Shown in pieces: positions 6,324 through 12,615 of a stretch of 12,615 nucleotides of DNA. Both the position numbers and the translations under genes were made by a program. The notes under the pieces are model-generated. The model made no database searches, had not been told where the DNA came from, and was given only the letters and a program-made list of their open reading frames with translations. The stretch comes from CAKSHP01 sp045590935 (lineage in GTDB: Bacteria; Bacillota; Clostridia; UBA1381; UMGS1253), in the NCBI GenBank assembly GCA_045590935.1, contig JAZNSA010000135.1, forward strand, positions 1 through 12,615, in the 5' to 3' direction. Position 1 is the first letter of the stretch. Each line of letters opens with the position of its first letter.

Positions 6324-6581
6324 TTACATTCCGATTCCAAACATATCCTTAAATGCCTTTGAAATATCTCCAAGGATAGAACCTCTAACCAAACCGCCGA
6401 ATATAACATCGACAATTCCCAAGAAAACGGCTACAATAACAATAACAGCAATAACAATAGCCGTATTATTAACAGTCTGCGCCCAAGTCGGCCAAATAAC
6501 CTTTTTAGCTTCGCCCTTAACTTCCTTGAAGTATTTTATAATTTTGCCGAACAAGCCGACCTTTTTAGCATTCTCACTCAT
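6324..6581 (-). CDS. secE: preprotein translocase subunit SecE
   Basis: SecE clamps the SecY channel in the inner membrane. The 85-residue, single-span form is typical of Gram-positive bacteria. The conserved amphipathic stretch EVKGEAKKVIWPTW is at residues 20-33, followed by one membrane helix at about 40-62. The C-terminal extension of some 20 residues is slightly long. AGGAGG lies 11 bases before the ATG. It sits between rpmG and nusG as in most bacteria. Confidence 0.95.
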   Translation of the reverse strand: MSENAKKVGLFGKIIKYFKEVKGEAKKVIWPTWAQTVNNTAIVIAVIVIVAVFLGIVDVIFGGLVRGSILGDISKAFKDMFGIGM

Positions 6582-6620
6582 AATCTTACTAACCTCCTCA
6601 ATAAAGAGAAACGAAAAAAA

Positions 6621-6770
6621 TTACTTCGTTTCCTTATGCAAAGTATGCTTTCTGCAAAATCTGCAGTACTTATTAAGCTCTAATCTGTCAGGAGTGTTTT
6701 TCTTATCCTTCATTGTATTGTAATTTCTCTGCTTACACTCTGAGCAAGCCAACGTAATCTTTGTTCTCAT
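6621..6770 (-). CDS. rpmG: 50S ribosomal protein L33, zinc-binding form
   Basis: This is a 49-residue protein beginning MRTKITLACSEC and ending in HKETK. Four cysteines in two CxxC pairs (C9/C12 and C36/C39) identify the zinc-containing type of L33. The ATG at 6770 follows GGAGGTG (6779-6785) by eight bases. It is the first gene of the cluster; secE starts 39 bases after its stop. A promoter lies about 100 bases upstream. Confidence 0.95.
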   Translation of the reverse strand: MRTKITLACSECKQRNYNTMKDKKNTPDRLELNKYCRFCRKHTLHKETK

Positions 6771-6796
6771 TTATACGACACCTCCATTTATGTTTA

Positions 6797-6851
6797 TTTT
6801 TTTGTGCCAAATTTTAACTGCAATCAATCAAATTTTTCACGCACAAAAAAA
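6797..6851 (-). other. long-range inverted repeat in the rpmG leader
   Basis: TTTTTTTGTGC (minus strand, 6841-6851) can pair with GCACAAAAAAA (6797-6807) over 11 bases around a 33-base loop. The second arm ends about 12 bases before the rpmG Shine-Dalgarno. Seven of the 11 pairs are A-U, so stability is modest. The 289 bases between rpmG and rpmF otherwise hold only this leader, the rpmG promoter and the rpmF terminator. Confidence 0.35.
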
Positions 6852-6874
6852 AAGACTTCTGCCAAATCAATAAT

Positions 6875-6903
6875 AATATACCATATTCTAACGATTAAGT
6901 CAA
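6875..6903 (-). promoter_or_regulatory. sigma-A promoter of the rpmG-secE-nusG-rplKA unit
   Basis: TTGACT (6898-6903) and TATATT (6875-6880) on the minus strand are separated by 17 bases, and TG one base before the -10 box makes an extended -10. The start point would be near 6868, giving a leader of about 98 bases. Confidence 0.85.
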
Positions 6904-6985
6904 GAGTTTTATTATATTTTTTCCATTATTATTGAATAAATTCCTGCTTTTCATTTGATATTTGCTAAAATCGCACAAAAAATGA

Positions 6986-7031
6986 TAAAAAACGCACCTG
7001 AAACGACGTACAAATCCGACATTTCAGATGC
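6986..7031 (-). terminator. intrinsic terminator after rpmF
   Basis: On the minus strand GCATCTGAAA (7022-7031) pairs with TTTCAGGTGC (6994-7003) over ten positions, one of them G-U. GTTTTTTATC follows. It is about 30 bases after the rpmF stop and separates yceD-rpmF from the rpmG unit. Confidence 0.85.
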
Positions 7032-7059
7032 ACTTTTTCTTTTACAAGAATATCAAAAA

Positions 7060-7239
7060 TTACTCAGCAACCTTTATAACCTCTCTGCCATTGTAAAAAC
7101 CACAGTTTCCGCAAACTCTGTGTGGCATTTTAAGCTCCTGACAATTAGGGCACTTAACAAGGTTTGGAGCTTCAAGCTTCCAGTTCGCACGTCTTTTATC
7201 TCTTCTTGCCTTTGACACTTTCCCCTTTGGTACTGCCAT
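7060..7239 (-). CDS. rpmF: 50S ribosomal protein L32, zinc-binding form
   Basis: This 59-residue protein starts MAVPKGKVSKARRDKRR, the classical L32 opening. The two cysteine pairs CPNC and CGNC mark the zinc-binding form. I start at ATG 7239, six bases after AGGAGGTG; a longer frame would start at a GTG inside that site. It follows yceD by 118 bases, a pairing conserved in many bacteria, and ends before a strong terminator. Confidence 0.96.
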   Translation of the reverse strand: MAVPKGKVSKARRDKRRANWKLEAPNLVKCPNCQELKMPHRVCGNCGFYNGREVIKVAE

Positions 7240-7357
7240 TTGGGCCACCTCCTAAAATTTATAAGATTATATTTATTTTTTGATTTGTAGAATTAATTGT
7301 CTAACAAACCCCGCAAAATCATTAAAAATTACTATTGCAATAATTTGCAGCAATTTT

Positions 7358-7861
7358 TTAAAGCAGCTTCTTTAAAGCCTCAAGCCTTGGGTCAATCTCT
7401 TGTCTATCGCATCCGCATTCGCCTTCATTTAAATTCTTTCCACACTTAAAGCAAACGCCCTTGCAATCCTCACTGCACAAATACCGAATCGGCAAATTCA
7501 TAAACACATAATTAGACACAATTTCATCAAGCTCTAATCGATAGCCCGAAAAAACTATAACATCATCCTCATCGTTAATCTGCACATTGCTTCCCTCATA
7601 CACAAGCGACTCGTCAATGTCAAATCCCACATTTTCCGTCAACGGTTCGCGGCATCTTCCACAACTAACAAGCACAACGCACTGCGCATGCCCGCTAAGA
7701 CACAATACGCCCCCGACGTTTTTCACATTAACCTCAACCTTTACAGGACCGTCAAAGCGAATTTCTTCGCCCATATACCTTATGCTTTCAAGGCACACAT
7801 CCCCGCAAAAGTCTTTTTCGCTTCCCGTATTCTTTACAAGCTCTGATAAATCAATAAACAT
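7358..7861 (-). CDS. yceD: YceD/DUF177 family protein
   Basis: YceD proteins are tied to 23S rRNA or large-subunit accumulation and are usually encoded next to rpmF, as here. The 167-residue protein has CGRC at 67-70, and the family hallmark is at 129-151: CSEDCKGVCFKCG, then two more cysteines in ECGC. It ends with DPRLEALKKL, also typical. The cysteines suggest a metal site. ATG 7861 follows GAGGTGAG by a few bases. A perfect promoter with a leader of only about 20 bases lies upstream. Confidence 0.93.
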   Translation of the reverse strand: MFIDLSELVKNTGSEKDFCGDVCLESIRYMGEEIRFDGPVKVEVNVKNVGGVLCLSGHAQCVVLVSCGRCREPLTENVGFDIDESLVYEGSNVQINDEDDVIVFSGYRLELDEIVSNYVFMNLPIRYLCSEDCKGVCFKCGKNLNEGECGCDRQEIDPRLEALKKLL

Positions 7862-7888
7862 AACTCACCTCATAAAACTGCAATAAAC

Positions 7889-7917
7889 ATTATACTAGTT
7901 ATTCTCATAAATGTCAA
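7889..7917 (-). promoter_or_regulatory. sigma-A promoter of yceD-rpmF
   Basis: TTGACA (7912-7917) and TATAAT (7889-7894) on the minus strand are perfect with a 17-base spacer. About 60 bases of nearly pure A and T with repeated A-tracts lie just upstream (7918-7980), which could act as an UP element. A strong, constitutive promoter fits ribosomal protein expression. Confidence 0.9.
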
Positions 7918-7994
7918 GTTTTTTATAAATTTTTTTCTAAATTTTCTAAATTTTTATTGTTTTTACTACAAAACTATAGATTTTTTTGTTTTTT

Positions 7995-8489
7995 TTATAC
8001 ATTTTCCTCGTTTATTTCGTCATTTTCACTATATTCTTGCTCAAGGCTTTGATTTTCGTCATCCTCTTCCTTCCCATTTTCTTTGCTTTCGTCTGTACTT
8101 TCTGCAGGCGTCGGCTCAGGCTCGTTTTTTTTGTCCTCCTCACTGTGCTTATCCTCTTTGTTTTCATCTTTGCCTTCCTCGTCGTCGCTTGAATTAACGC
8201 TTGTAAGAGGCTCATCATCCACCTTGTCGTATTCGCCATTTTTATATTTTTCGATTTCTGCCTTCAAATCCTCGTTTTCCTGAATCAGCATCTCATTTTC
8301 AATTTTAAGCTCACTTATTTGCCTGCTTTGGTCCTTAAACTGCTCGTTTTCTCCTCTGGAAAATGACGCAATCGCCCACACGATAAACGATATTGCACAA
8401 ATCGAAATAATTCCTAAAATAACGGCAACAATTCCTGCTGTATTCCTTTTTTTATATCTGACTCCGCTATAGTATTTTTTATTTTTCAC
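7995..8489 (-). CDS. membrane-anchored coiled-coil protein with acidic tail
   Basis: I do not recognise a family. The 164-residue protein has a basic N-terminus (residues 1-16), one hydrophobic helix (about 19-43), a likely coiled coil (about 49-85, with QISELKIENEMLIQENEDL) and a tail from about 89 to the end that is mostly Glu, Asp, Lys, Ser and Asn. The basic N-terminus suggests N-in, C-out topology. The plan resembles small division proteins of the FtsB/DivIC type but is not evidence of that role. I start at GTG 8489, seven bases after GGAGGG (8497-8502); a TTG at 8537 in the same frame has no ribosome binding site. It begins 68 bases after addA and may share its transcript. Confidence 0.72.
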   Translation of the reverse strand: MKNKKYYSGVRYKKRNTAGIVAVILGIISICAISFIVWAIASFSRGENEQFKDQSRQISELKIENEMLIQENEDLKAEIEKYKNGEYDKVDDEPLTSVNSSDDEEGKDENKEDKHSEEDKKNEPEPTPAESTDESKENGKEEDDENQSLEQEYSENDEINEENV

Positions 8490-8557
8490 AAAAAAACCCT
8501 CCGTTTCACTGATACCATCAATCAATAAATCTATCAAATTTACTTTTGTCTTATTTC

Positions 8558-11500
8558 TTAAATCCGCATAGCCTCGCCGCTTGAAAAGAAATAGATATAT
8601 TTTTCAATTTCTTTTTCCTTCATTTTTTCCAAAAGTGCCCTTGCATAAACATCAAGCTGTACCTTATACTTATTAATTAAGCCGCCGCTTATATTCTTTA
8701 ACGAGTCCGTTTTATAATCGAGCAAAATAACCTTATCACCCTCAAAGAAATAACAATCTATTATTCCCTGAACAAGAATTTTTTCCTCTCCCTTATAATC
8801 ATTATAAATATCCGCCGCTCTCATATTTATTTCAAAAGCAATTTCTCTTTCAACTCTTTCGGAATTTATCATTTTTCTTCCAATTTCACTTTCAAAAAAC
8901 CTGATTATACTTTCCTTATCTATTGCGGCTTTTTGCTTATCGCTAAAAATACCCTCCTCAAAAAACCTTTGCGCCAAAGAATCTATATACTCATTTGTTA
9001 TTTCGGCTTTTAAATCTATATTTTGCATTATATAATGCGTTGCCGTTCCTTTAAGCGCTCCGAAGGCTTGTCTTTCCTCCTCCATAAATGAAGGGCATTT
9101 CAAAAGCCTCGTATTATCCTCTATATACCTTTCGCCGTCGAGCTCAGTATCAAATACACGCTTAAGCTCCGTAACAGACAGTTTTTGGGGAATCATAGCT
9201 CCGCTTTTGTCATATCTGTAGTCAAGAATCTTACAAACTCTTTCATATATAATATCATTTTTTTCCTTTGTATCTTCATTATATACGCCATCAGCCTCAA
9301 AGGCAACCTCATTTGTTATTTTTATTTCCAAATCAGATTTTATATCTAAAACGGCAATTCTGCCCTCCGTTATTTTTTTACCCTCACTGCTTCTCATGCA
9401 CGCAGGCACTATCCAATCGCAATATGTTTTCGCCTCAGCGCAGCTATAAACAGGCAAAGACACGCTCTCCGCCGCCGCTGCAATTTCTTCCCATTTTCGC
9501 ATTTTTTCCTCATATCTGCTTGGTGCAGTTACTAAAACAAGCTTTTCCCTTGCCCTTGTCAATGCAACATACAAAAGCCTCATTTCTTCGGAAAGCTGTT
9601 CATTTTTTGTAGCAGTTTTAATAATATTTTTAATCGGCAATGGATATTTATACCTCAAATCGCAATCAATATGGTCAATGCCTATTCCATATTTTTTATG
9701 CATCAAAACAGGCTCTGTCAAATCTCTCAAATTAAATCCTCTGTCTAAGCAAGCAACGAACACAACAGGAAACTCAAGTCCTTTGCTTTTATGAATACTC
9801 ATAATTCTTACAACATCCTGATTTTCGCCAAGCATTCTTGCGCCCTTTCCCTCGCCCGACATTTTATTAGTATTTTCAATAAAATTAATAAAGTTAAACA
9901 ATCCCTTGTAGCTTGTTTTTTCAAATGCTTCCGCACGCTTACGCAAAAGCCTTAAATTTGCTCTTCTTACATCACCGCCACTCATTGCCCCAACGTATGC
10001 ATAATAATTCGTATCATTGTAGAGTGCATCAATAAGCTCATTTGCTTGCATATATGACGCCCAATTTCTCCACTTATTCAGTTTTTCAATAAATAATCTA
10101 CATTTTTCCCTGAGCTTTTCATCGTTTCCTTTTTCAATATAATTTAAAACACTGTCATATACATCACCATCATAATTTTTTGCTCGTATATAAACAAATT
10201 CTTCATCCTCAAAGCCAAAAATCGGACTTCGCATAACAGATAAAAGTGCAATATCCTGTCTCGGATTGTCAACAACCGAAAGCAGACTCATTATGACGCC
10301 TATTTCCTCCGTTTCATAGTAGCTCGATGAAACATCTGCAAATGCACCAATTCCATTCTCCTCAAGCACCTTTGAAAAAATTCCCGCTGATACGGTCGGC
10401 GAGCGCATCAAAATAACCATATCGCTAAGCTTCGCTTTTCGATACCCTTCTTTTTTATCATATACCTTAAAGCCGCTCGACAAAAGCTGCTTTATTCTCG
10501 TGCACACAGCTTGCGCCTCAGCCTCAAGCCCAACAAGCACTTCCTTTTCGCTTTCCTCGTCGTCTTCATCGACTGAGCTTCTGACAAACAAAAGCTCGCA
10601 ATTTCCTCCTACATTTTCGCCCTCAGCCTCGGGATAATCAGCCGCAAAATTCAATCTTTCCGTTTCGTCATACGTCATCTCTCCAATAGTTTCAGATGAA
10701 ACCTGCGCAAAAATAAAGTTTACAAAATTTATAACCGACTCTCTGCTCCTGAAATTTTCCGACATTATAACCCTTTGATTTTCGCCGCTATCGTCGCTGT
10801 ATGTATTCATTTTGTTTTTAAATATCAAAGGATTTGTGTGGCGGAAGCGGTATATACTCTGCTTCAAATCGCCAACCATAAAAACATTATTTCCCCTCGA
10901 AATAAGAGAAAATATTGTTTCTTGCATTTCATTGGCATCTTGATATTCGTCAATTAGAATTTCTTCATATTTATCTCTTAGGCGCATTGCACTTTCAGAT
11001 GCCACAACCTCGCCGTTCTCTTTTACTTCCGATAAAATATCCAAGCATAGATGCTCAATATCGTTAAAGTCAACGAGTGCCTTTTCCCTTTTTTCATTGG
11101 TGAATTCTTCGTCAAATTCAATAATCAAGTTTAAAATTGTGCGCACCTTAACCTTAGATTGTTTTAATCTCTCTATATTTTCCTCTCTGTCCTTAAAGAA
11201 TTTGGCATATATATCATAAAGCCCGTCTTTCGATTTCTTTCTAATGCCTTGAATATATTTTTTATCGTTTTCATCAGCGCCTTTTTTCGCTCGTGCAGAG
11301 GTTGGTGAAAAGCTTAAAAGCGCATCACCCATTTTCTTCATATCTCCGCCCTTTAGCGCATCTAAAATCGCCTCTAACGAAGCTATGTCGGATAAAAACG
11401 CACTTTCATACGACGAAAGAGTGTCCGCCGCCGCACAAATATCGGCACAAACTCTAAACTGAGATATGTACTTTTTAACCTCAAACTCAATTTGGGAAAT

Positions 11501-12145
11501 AATAAAATCAAAAAATTTCGTCTTTTCAAAATTTTCTATATTATCATAATCGTTAATAACCATATCAATCCACTTTTTATAAAACGGCATTGATTTAACA
11601 AATTCATACGCCTTTAAAATCATTTCCCTTAGCCTGTCATCCCCTCTTTGCGATGAATAGGCATCTAAAAGCTCATAAAACTCCTCATTTCCGCTCTCAT
11701 AATTTTTCAAAAAAACATTATCAAGCGCCTGATTTTTGATAAGTTGAATTTCGCTTTCATTTCCAATTCTGAAATCGGGGTCTAAATCAAGAAGATGAAA
11801 ATTACTTTTTATAACTCTGAGGCAAAATGCGTGGATTGTTGATATATCGGCTTTAGGAAGCAAGATAAGCTGCCGCGTCAATTGTTCGGCATTTTCATCG
11901 TCGTTTGCAATTTTATTTAGTATTGCCGCCTTAATATCCTCTTTCATTTTCACCGCCGCCGCTTCGGTAAACGTCGTTATCAAAAGAGACTCTATATCTA
12001 TGCTCACATTTTCATCCGTTATTTTTCTTAATATGCGCTCAACCAAAACCGCCGTCTTTCCCGAGCCTGCCGCCGCTGAAACAATAAGATTACAGCCGCT
12101 TTTTTCAATTGCTCTAAGTTGTTTTTCTGTCCAATTAATTGCCAC
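8558..12145 (-). CDS. addA: ATP-dependent helicase/nuclease subunit A
   Basis: AddA is the motor and one nuclease of the AddAB complex, which resects double-strand breaks for RecA loading, the Gram-positive counterpart of RecBCD. The 1195-residue protein is near the family length. UvrD/Rep-type helicase motifs appear in order: Walker A AAAGSGKT (K30), TTFTEAAAVKM, motif II DEYQD (399-403), GDLKQSIYRFR, SENFRSRE, SIHKSKGLEF (around H785) and YVALTRAREKL. The C-terminal RecB-type nuclease has GTATHYIM, then D1130 and DYKTD (D1143, K1145), so the nuclease looks intact. I start at GTG 12145, six bases after AAGGAAG; it overlaps the end of addB by 11 bases, which suggests coupled translation. Confidence 0.96.
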   Translation of the reverse strand: MAINWTEKQLRAIEKSGCNLIVSAAAGSGKTAVLVERILRKITDENVSIDIESLLITTFTEAAAVKMKEDIKAAILNKIANDDENAEQLTRQLILLPKADISTIHAFCLRVIKSNFHLLDLDPDFRIGNESEIQLIKNQALDNVFLKNYESGNEEFYELLDAYSSQRGDDRLREMILKAYEFVKSMPFYKKWIDMVINDYDNIENFEKTKFFDFIISQIEFEVKKYISQFRVCADICAAADTLSSYESAFLSDIASLEAILDALKGGDMKKMGDALLSFSPTSARAKKGADENDKKYIQGIRKKSKDGLYDIYAKFFKDREENIERLKQSKVKVRTILNLIIEFDEEFTNEKREKALVDFNDIEHLCLDILSEVKENGEVVASESAMRLRDKYEEILIDEYQDANEMQETIFSLISRGNNVFMVGDLKQSIYRFRHTNPLIFKNKMNTYSDDSGENQRVIMSENFRSRESVINFVNFIFAQVSSETIGEMTYDETERLNFAADYPEAEGENVGGNCELLFVRSSVDEDDEESEKEVLVGLEAEAQAVCTRIKQLLSSGFKVYDKKEGYRKAKLSDMVILMRSPTVSAGIFSKVLEENGIGAFADVSSSYYETEEIGVIMSLLSVVDNPRQDIALLSVMRSPIFGFEDEEFVYIRAKNYDGDVYDSVLNYIEKGNDEKLREKCRLFIEKLNKWRNWASYMQANELIDALYNDTNYYAYVGAMSGGDVRRANLRLLRKRAEAFEKTSYKGLFNFINFIENTNKMSGEGKGARMLGENQDVVRIMSIHKSKGLEFPVVFVACLDRGFNLRDLTEPVLMHKKYGIGIDHIDCDLRYKYPLPIKNIIKTATKNEQLSEEMRLLYVALTRAREKLVLVTAPSRYEEKMRKWEEIAAAAESVSLPVYSCAEAKTYCDWIVPACMRSSEGKKITEGRIAVLDIKSDLEIKITNEVAFEADGVYNEDTKEKNDIIYERVCKILDYRYDKSGAMIPQKLSVTELKRVFDTELDGERYIEDNTRLLKCPSFMEEERQAFGALKGTATHYIMQNIDLKAEITNEYIDSLAQRFFEEGIFSDKQKAAIDKESIIRFFESEIGRKMINSERVEREIAFEINMRAADIYNDYKGEEKILVQGIIDCYFFEGDKVILLDYKTDSLKNISGGLINKYKVQLDVYARALLEKMKEKEIEKYIYFFSSGEAMRI

Positions 12146-12595
12146 TGTTATCTTCCTTTCCGTAAGCTTTTGCAAGGCTTTCGTAAACCTCATCCTTTTT
12201 CATTTTAGTAAACACCCTGTATTCGCCGCACTTTTTGTCAAAACGGCAAATCCCGTTATACTTGCAGTAATCGCAAGGGGCTGAATTTTCATATAATGAC
12301 GGCTTAGCATCAATTTTTCCGTCAATAATTTTATTGCCTATTTCGCCAAGTTGCCTTTTAAGATGCTTAAAAATGCGTTCAAACTCTGTCATCGTTGCAA
12401 CCTTTGACGTTGCCGATAATTTGCCGTCGCTTTTATATGAAACAGGAATAATTTCCGACCTTGAATCCATATATGAGTCCATAGCCGAAATAATATTTTC
12501 GTCGCACAAAACAAGTCCGTCCATCTTCATTTGCTCTGTGATACCCTTTTTTATTACCTCGTCGTCAACAGACTCCTCACCGCTTTTCATCGGCT
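12135..12595 (-). CDS. addB: ATP-dependent helicase/nuclease subunit B, C-terminal fragment
   Basis: This is the last 152 or so residues of AddB, the partner of AddA. EQMKMDGLVLCDE matches the family segment that follows the nuclease core. CDYCKYNGIC carries three cysteines spaced x2 and x5, the C-terminal ligands of the AddB 4Fe-4S cluster; the fourth lies in the missing N-terminal part, as does the nuclease site. The frame appears closed by a TAG just before an ATG at 12590, but one base of that stop comes from the adapter sequence at 12596, so the ATG is internal and the gene runs off the real contig end. Confidence 0.88.
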
Positions 12596-12615
12596 AAGTC
12601 GGAGGCCAAGCGGTC
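12596..12615. other. probable MGI/BGISEQ sequencing adapter at the contig end
   Basis: The last 20 bases start AAGTCGGAGG and end CCAAGCGGTC. They match base for base the beginning of the MGI/BGISEQ read adapter as I remember it. Their GC content (13 of 20) is well above the local sequence, and they break the addB reading frame. I treat them as untrimmed adapter and not as genome. Confidence 0.88.

Noticed and set aside
7300..7357. TGCAA-ATTA-TTGCA hairpin between yceD and rpmF as a terminator
   Set aside because: The stem is five weak pairs without a direct U-tract, and rpmF must be reached by the same transcript.
7918..7994. A-tract repeats such as TTTAGAAAATTTAGAAA as a possible iteron array
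   Set aside because: Only two imperfect copies occur in almost pure AT sequence; a promoter UP element is a simpler reading.
8509..8537. TTGATA-17-TATCAG with an extended -10 on the minus strand, before the 164-residue protein
   Set aside because: Transcription would start at about 8502, on top of the Shine-Dalgarno, and the -10 matches poorly.
9268..9612. Plus-strand open frame inside addA
   Set aside because: It is the shadow of a well-supported helicase gene, and its composition is not protein-like.

Overview
The window looks like a piece of a low-GC Bacillota genome, most likely of the class Clostridia. The evidence is the AT-rich intergenic DNA, strong AGGAGG ribosome binding sites, several GTG and TTG starts, AddAB recombination enzymes, a DUF6062 protein and sigma-A promoters with 17-base spacers. 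I cannot name a genus. It is probably a whole metagenomic contig: the last 20 bases match the MGI/BGISEQ sequencing adapter as I remember it, and the gene at that end is cut.

Layout. Two genes read rightwards at the left end: xpt (xanthine phosphoribosyltransferase) and an RluA-family pseudouridine synthase, ending at a hairpin terminator (1676-1711). Everything else reads leftwards. In transcription order these are: the 3' end of addB and all of addA (12595-8558, double-strand break repair); a 164-residue membrane-anchored coiled-coil protein with an acidic tail (8489-7995); yceD-rpmF (7861-7060) with its own promoter and terminator; the cluster rpmG-secE-nusG-rplK-rplA-rplJ-rplL (6770-3132); and a separate two-gene unit encoding a DUF6062 protein and an uncharacterised secreted or anchored protein (2996-1733).

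The core is the translation, transcription and secretion cluster. It encodes ribosomal proteins L33, L11, L1, L10 and L7/L12, the SecE translocon subunit and the elongation factor NusG. Three control points are visible: a promoter before rpmG, a probable L1-binding mRNA site before rplK, and an L10 leader with its own promoter and attenuator hairpin before rplJ. Unlike the usual bacterial order, rplL is followed by a strong terminator and an unrelated promoter, not by rpoB-rpoC.

No mobile element, CRISPR array, tRNA or rRNA gene was found. I see no clearly new multi-gene system. The least explained items are the DUF6062 protein with its overlapping secreted partner, the acidic-tailed membrane protein beside addA, and the layered hairpins in the nusG-rplK gap.
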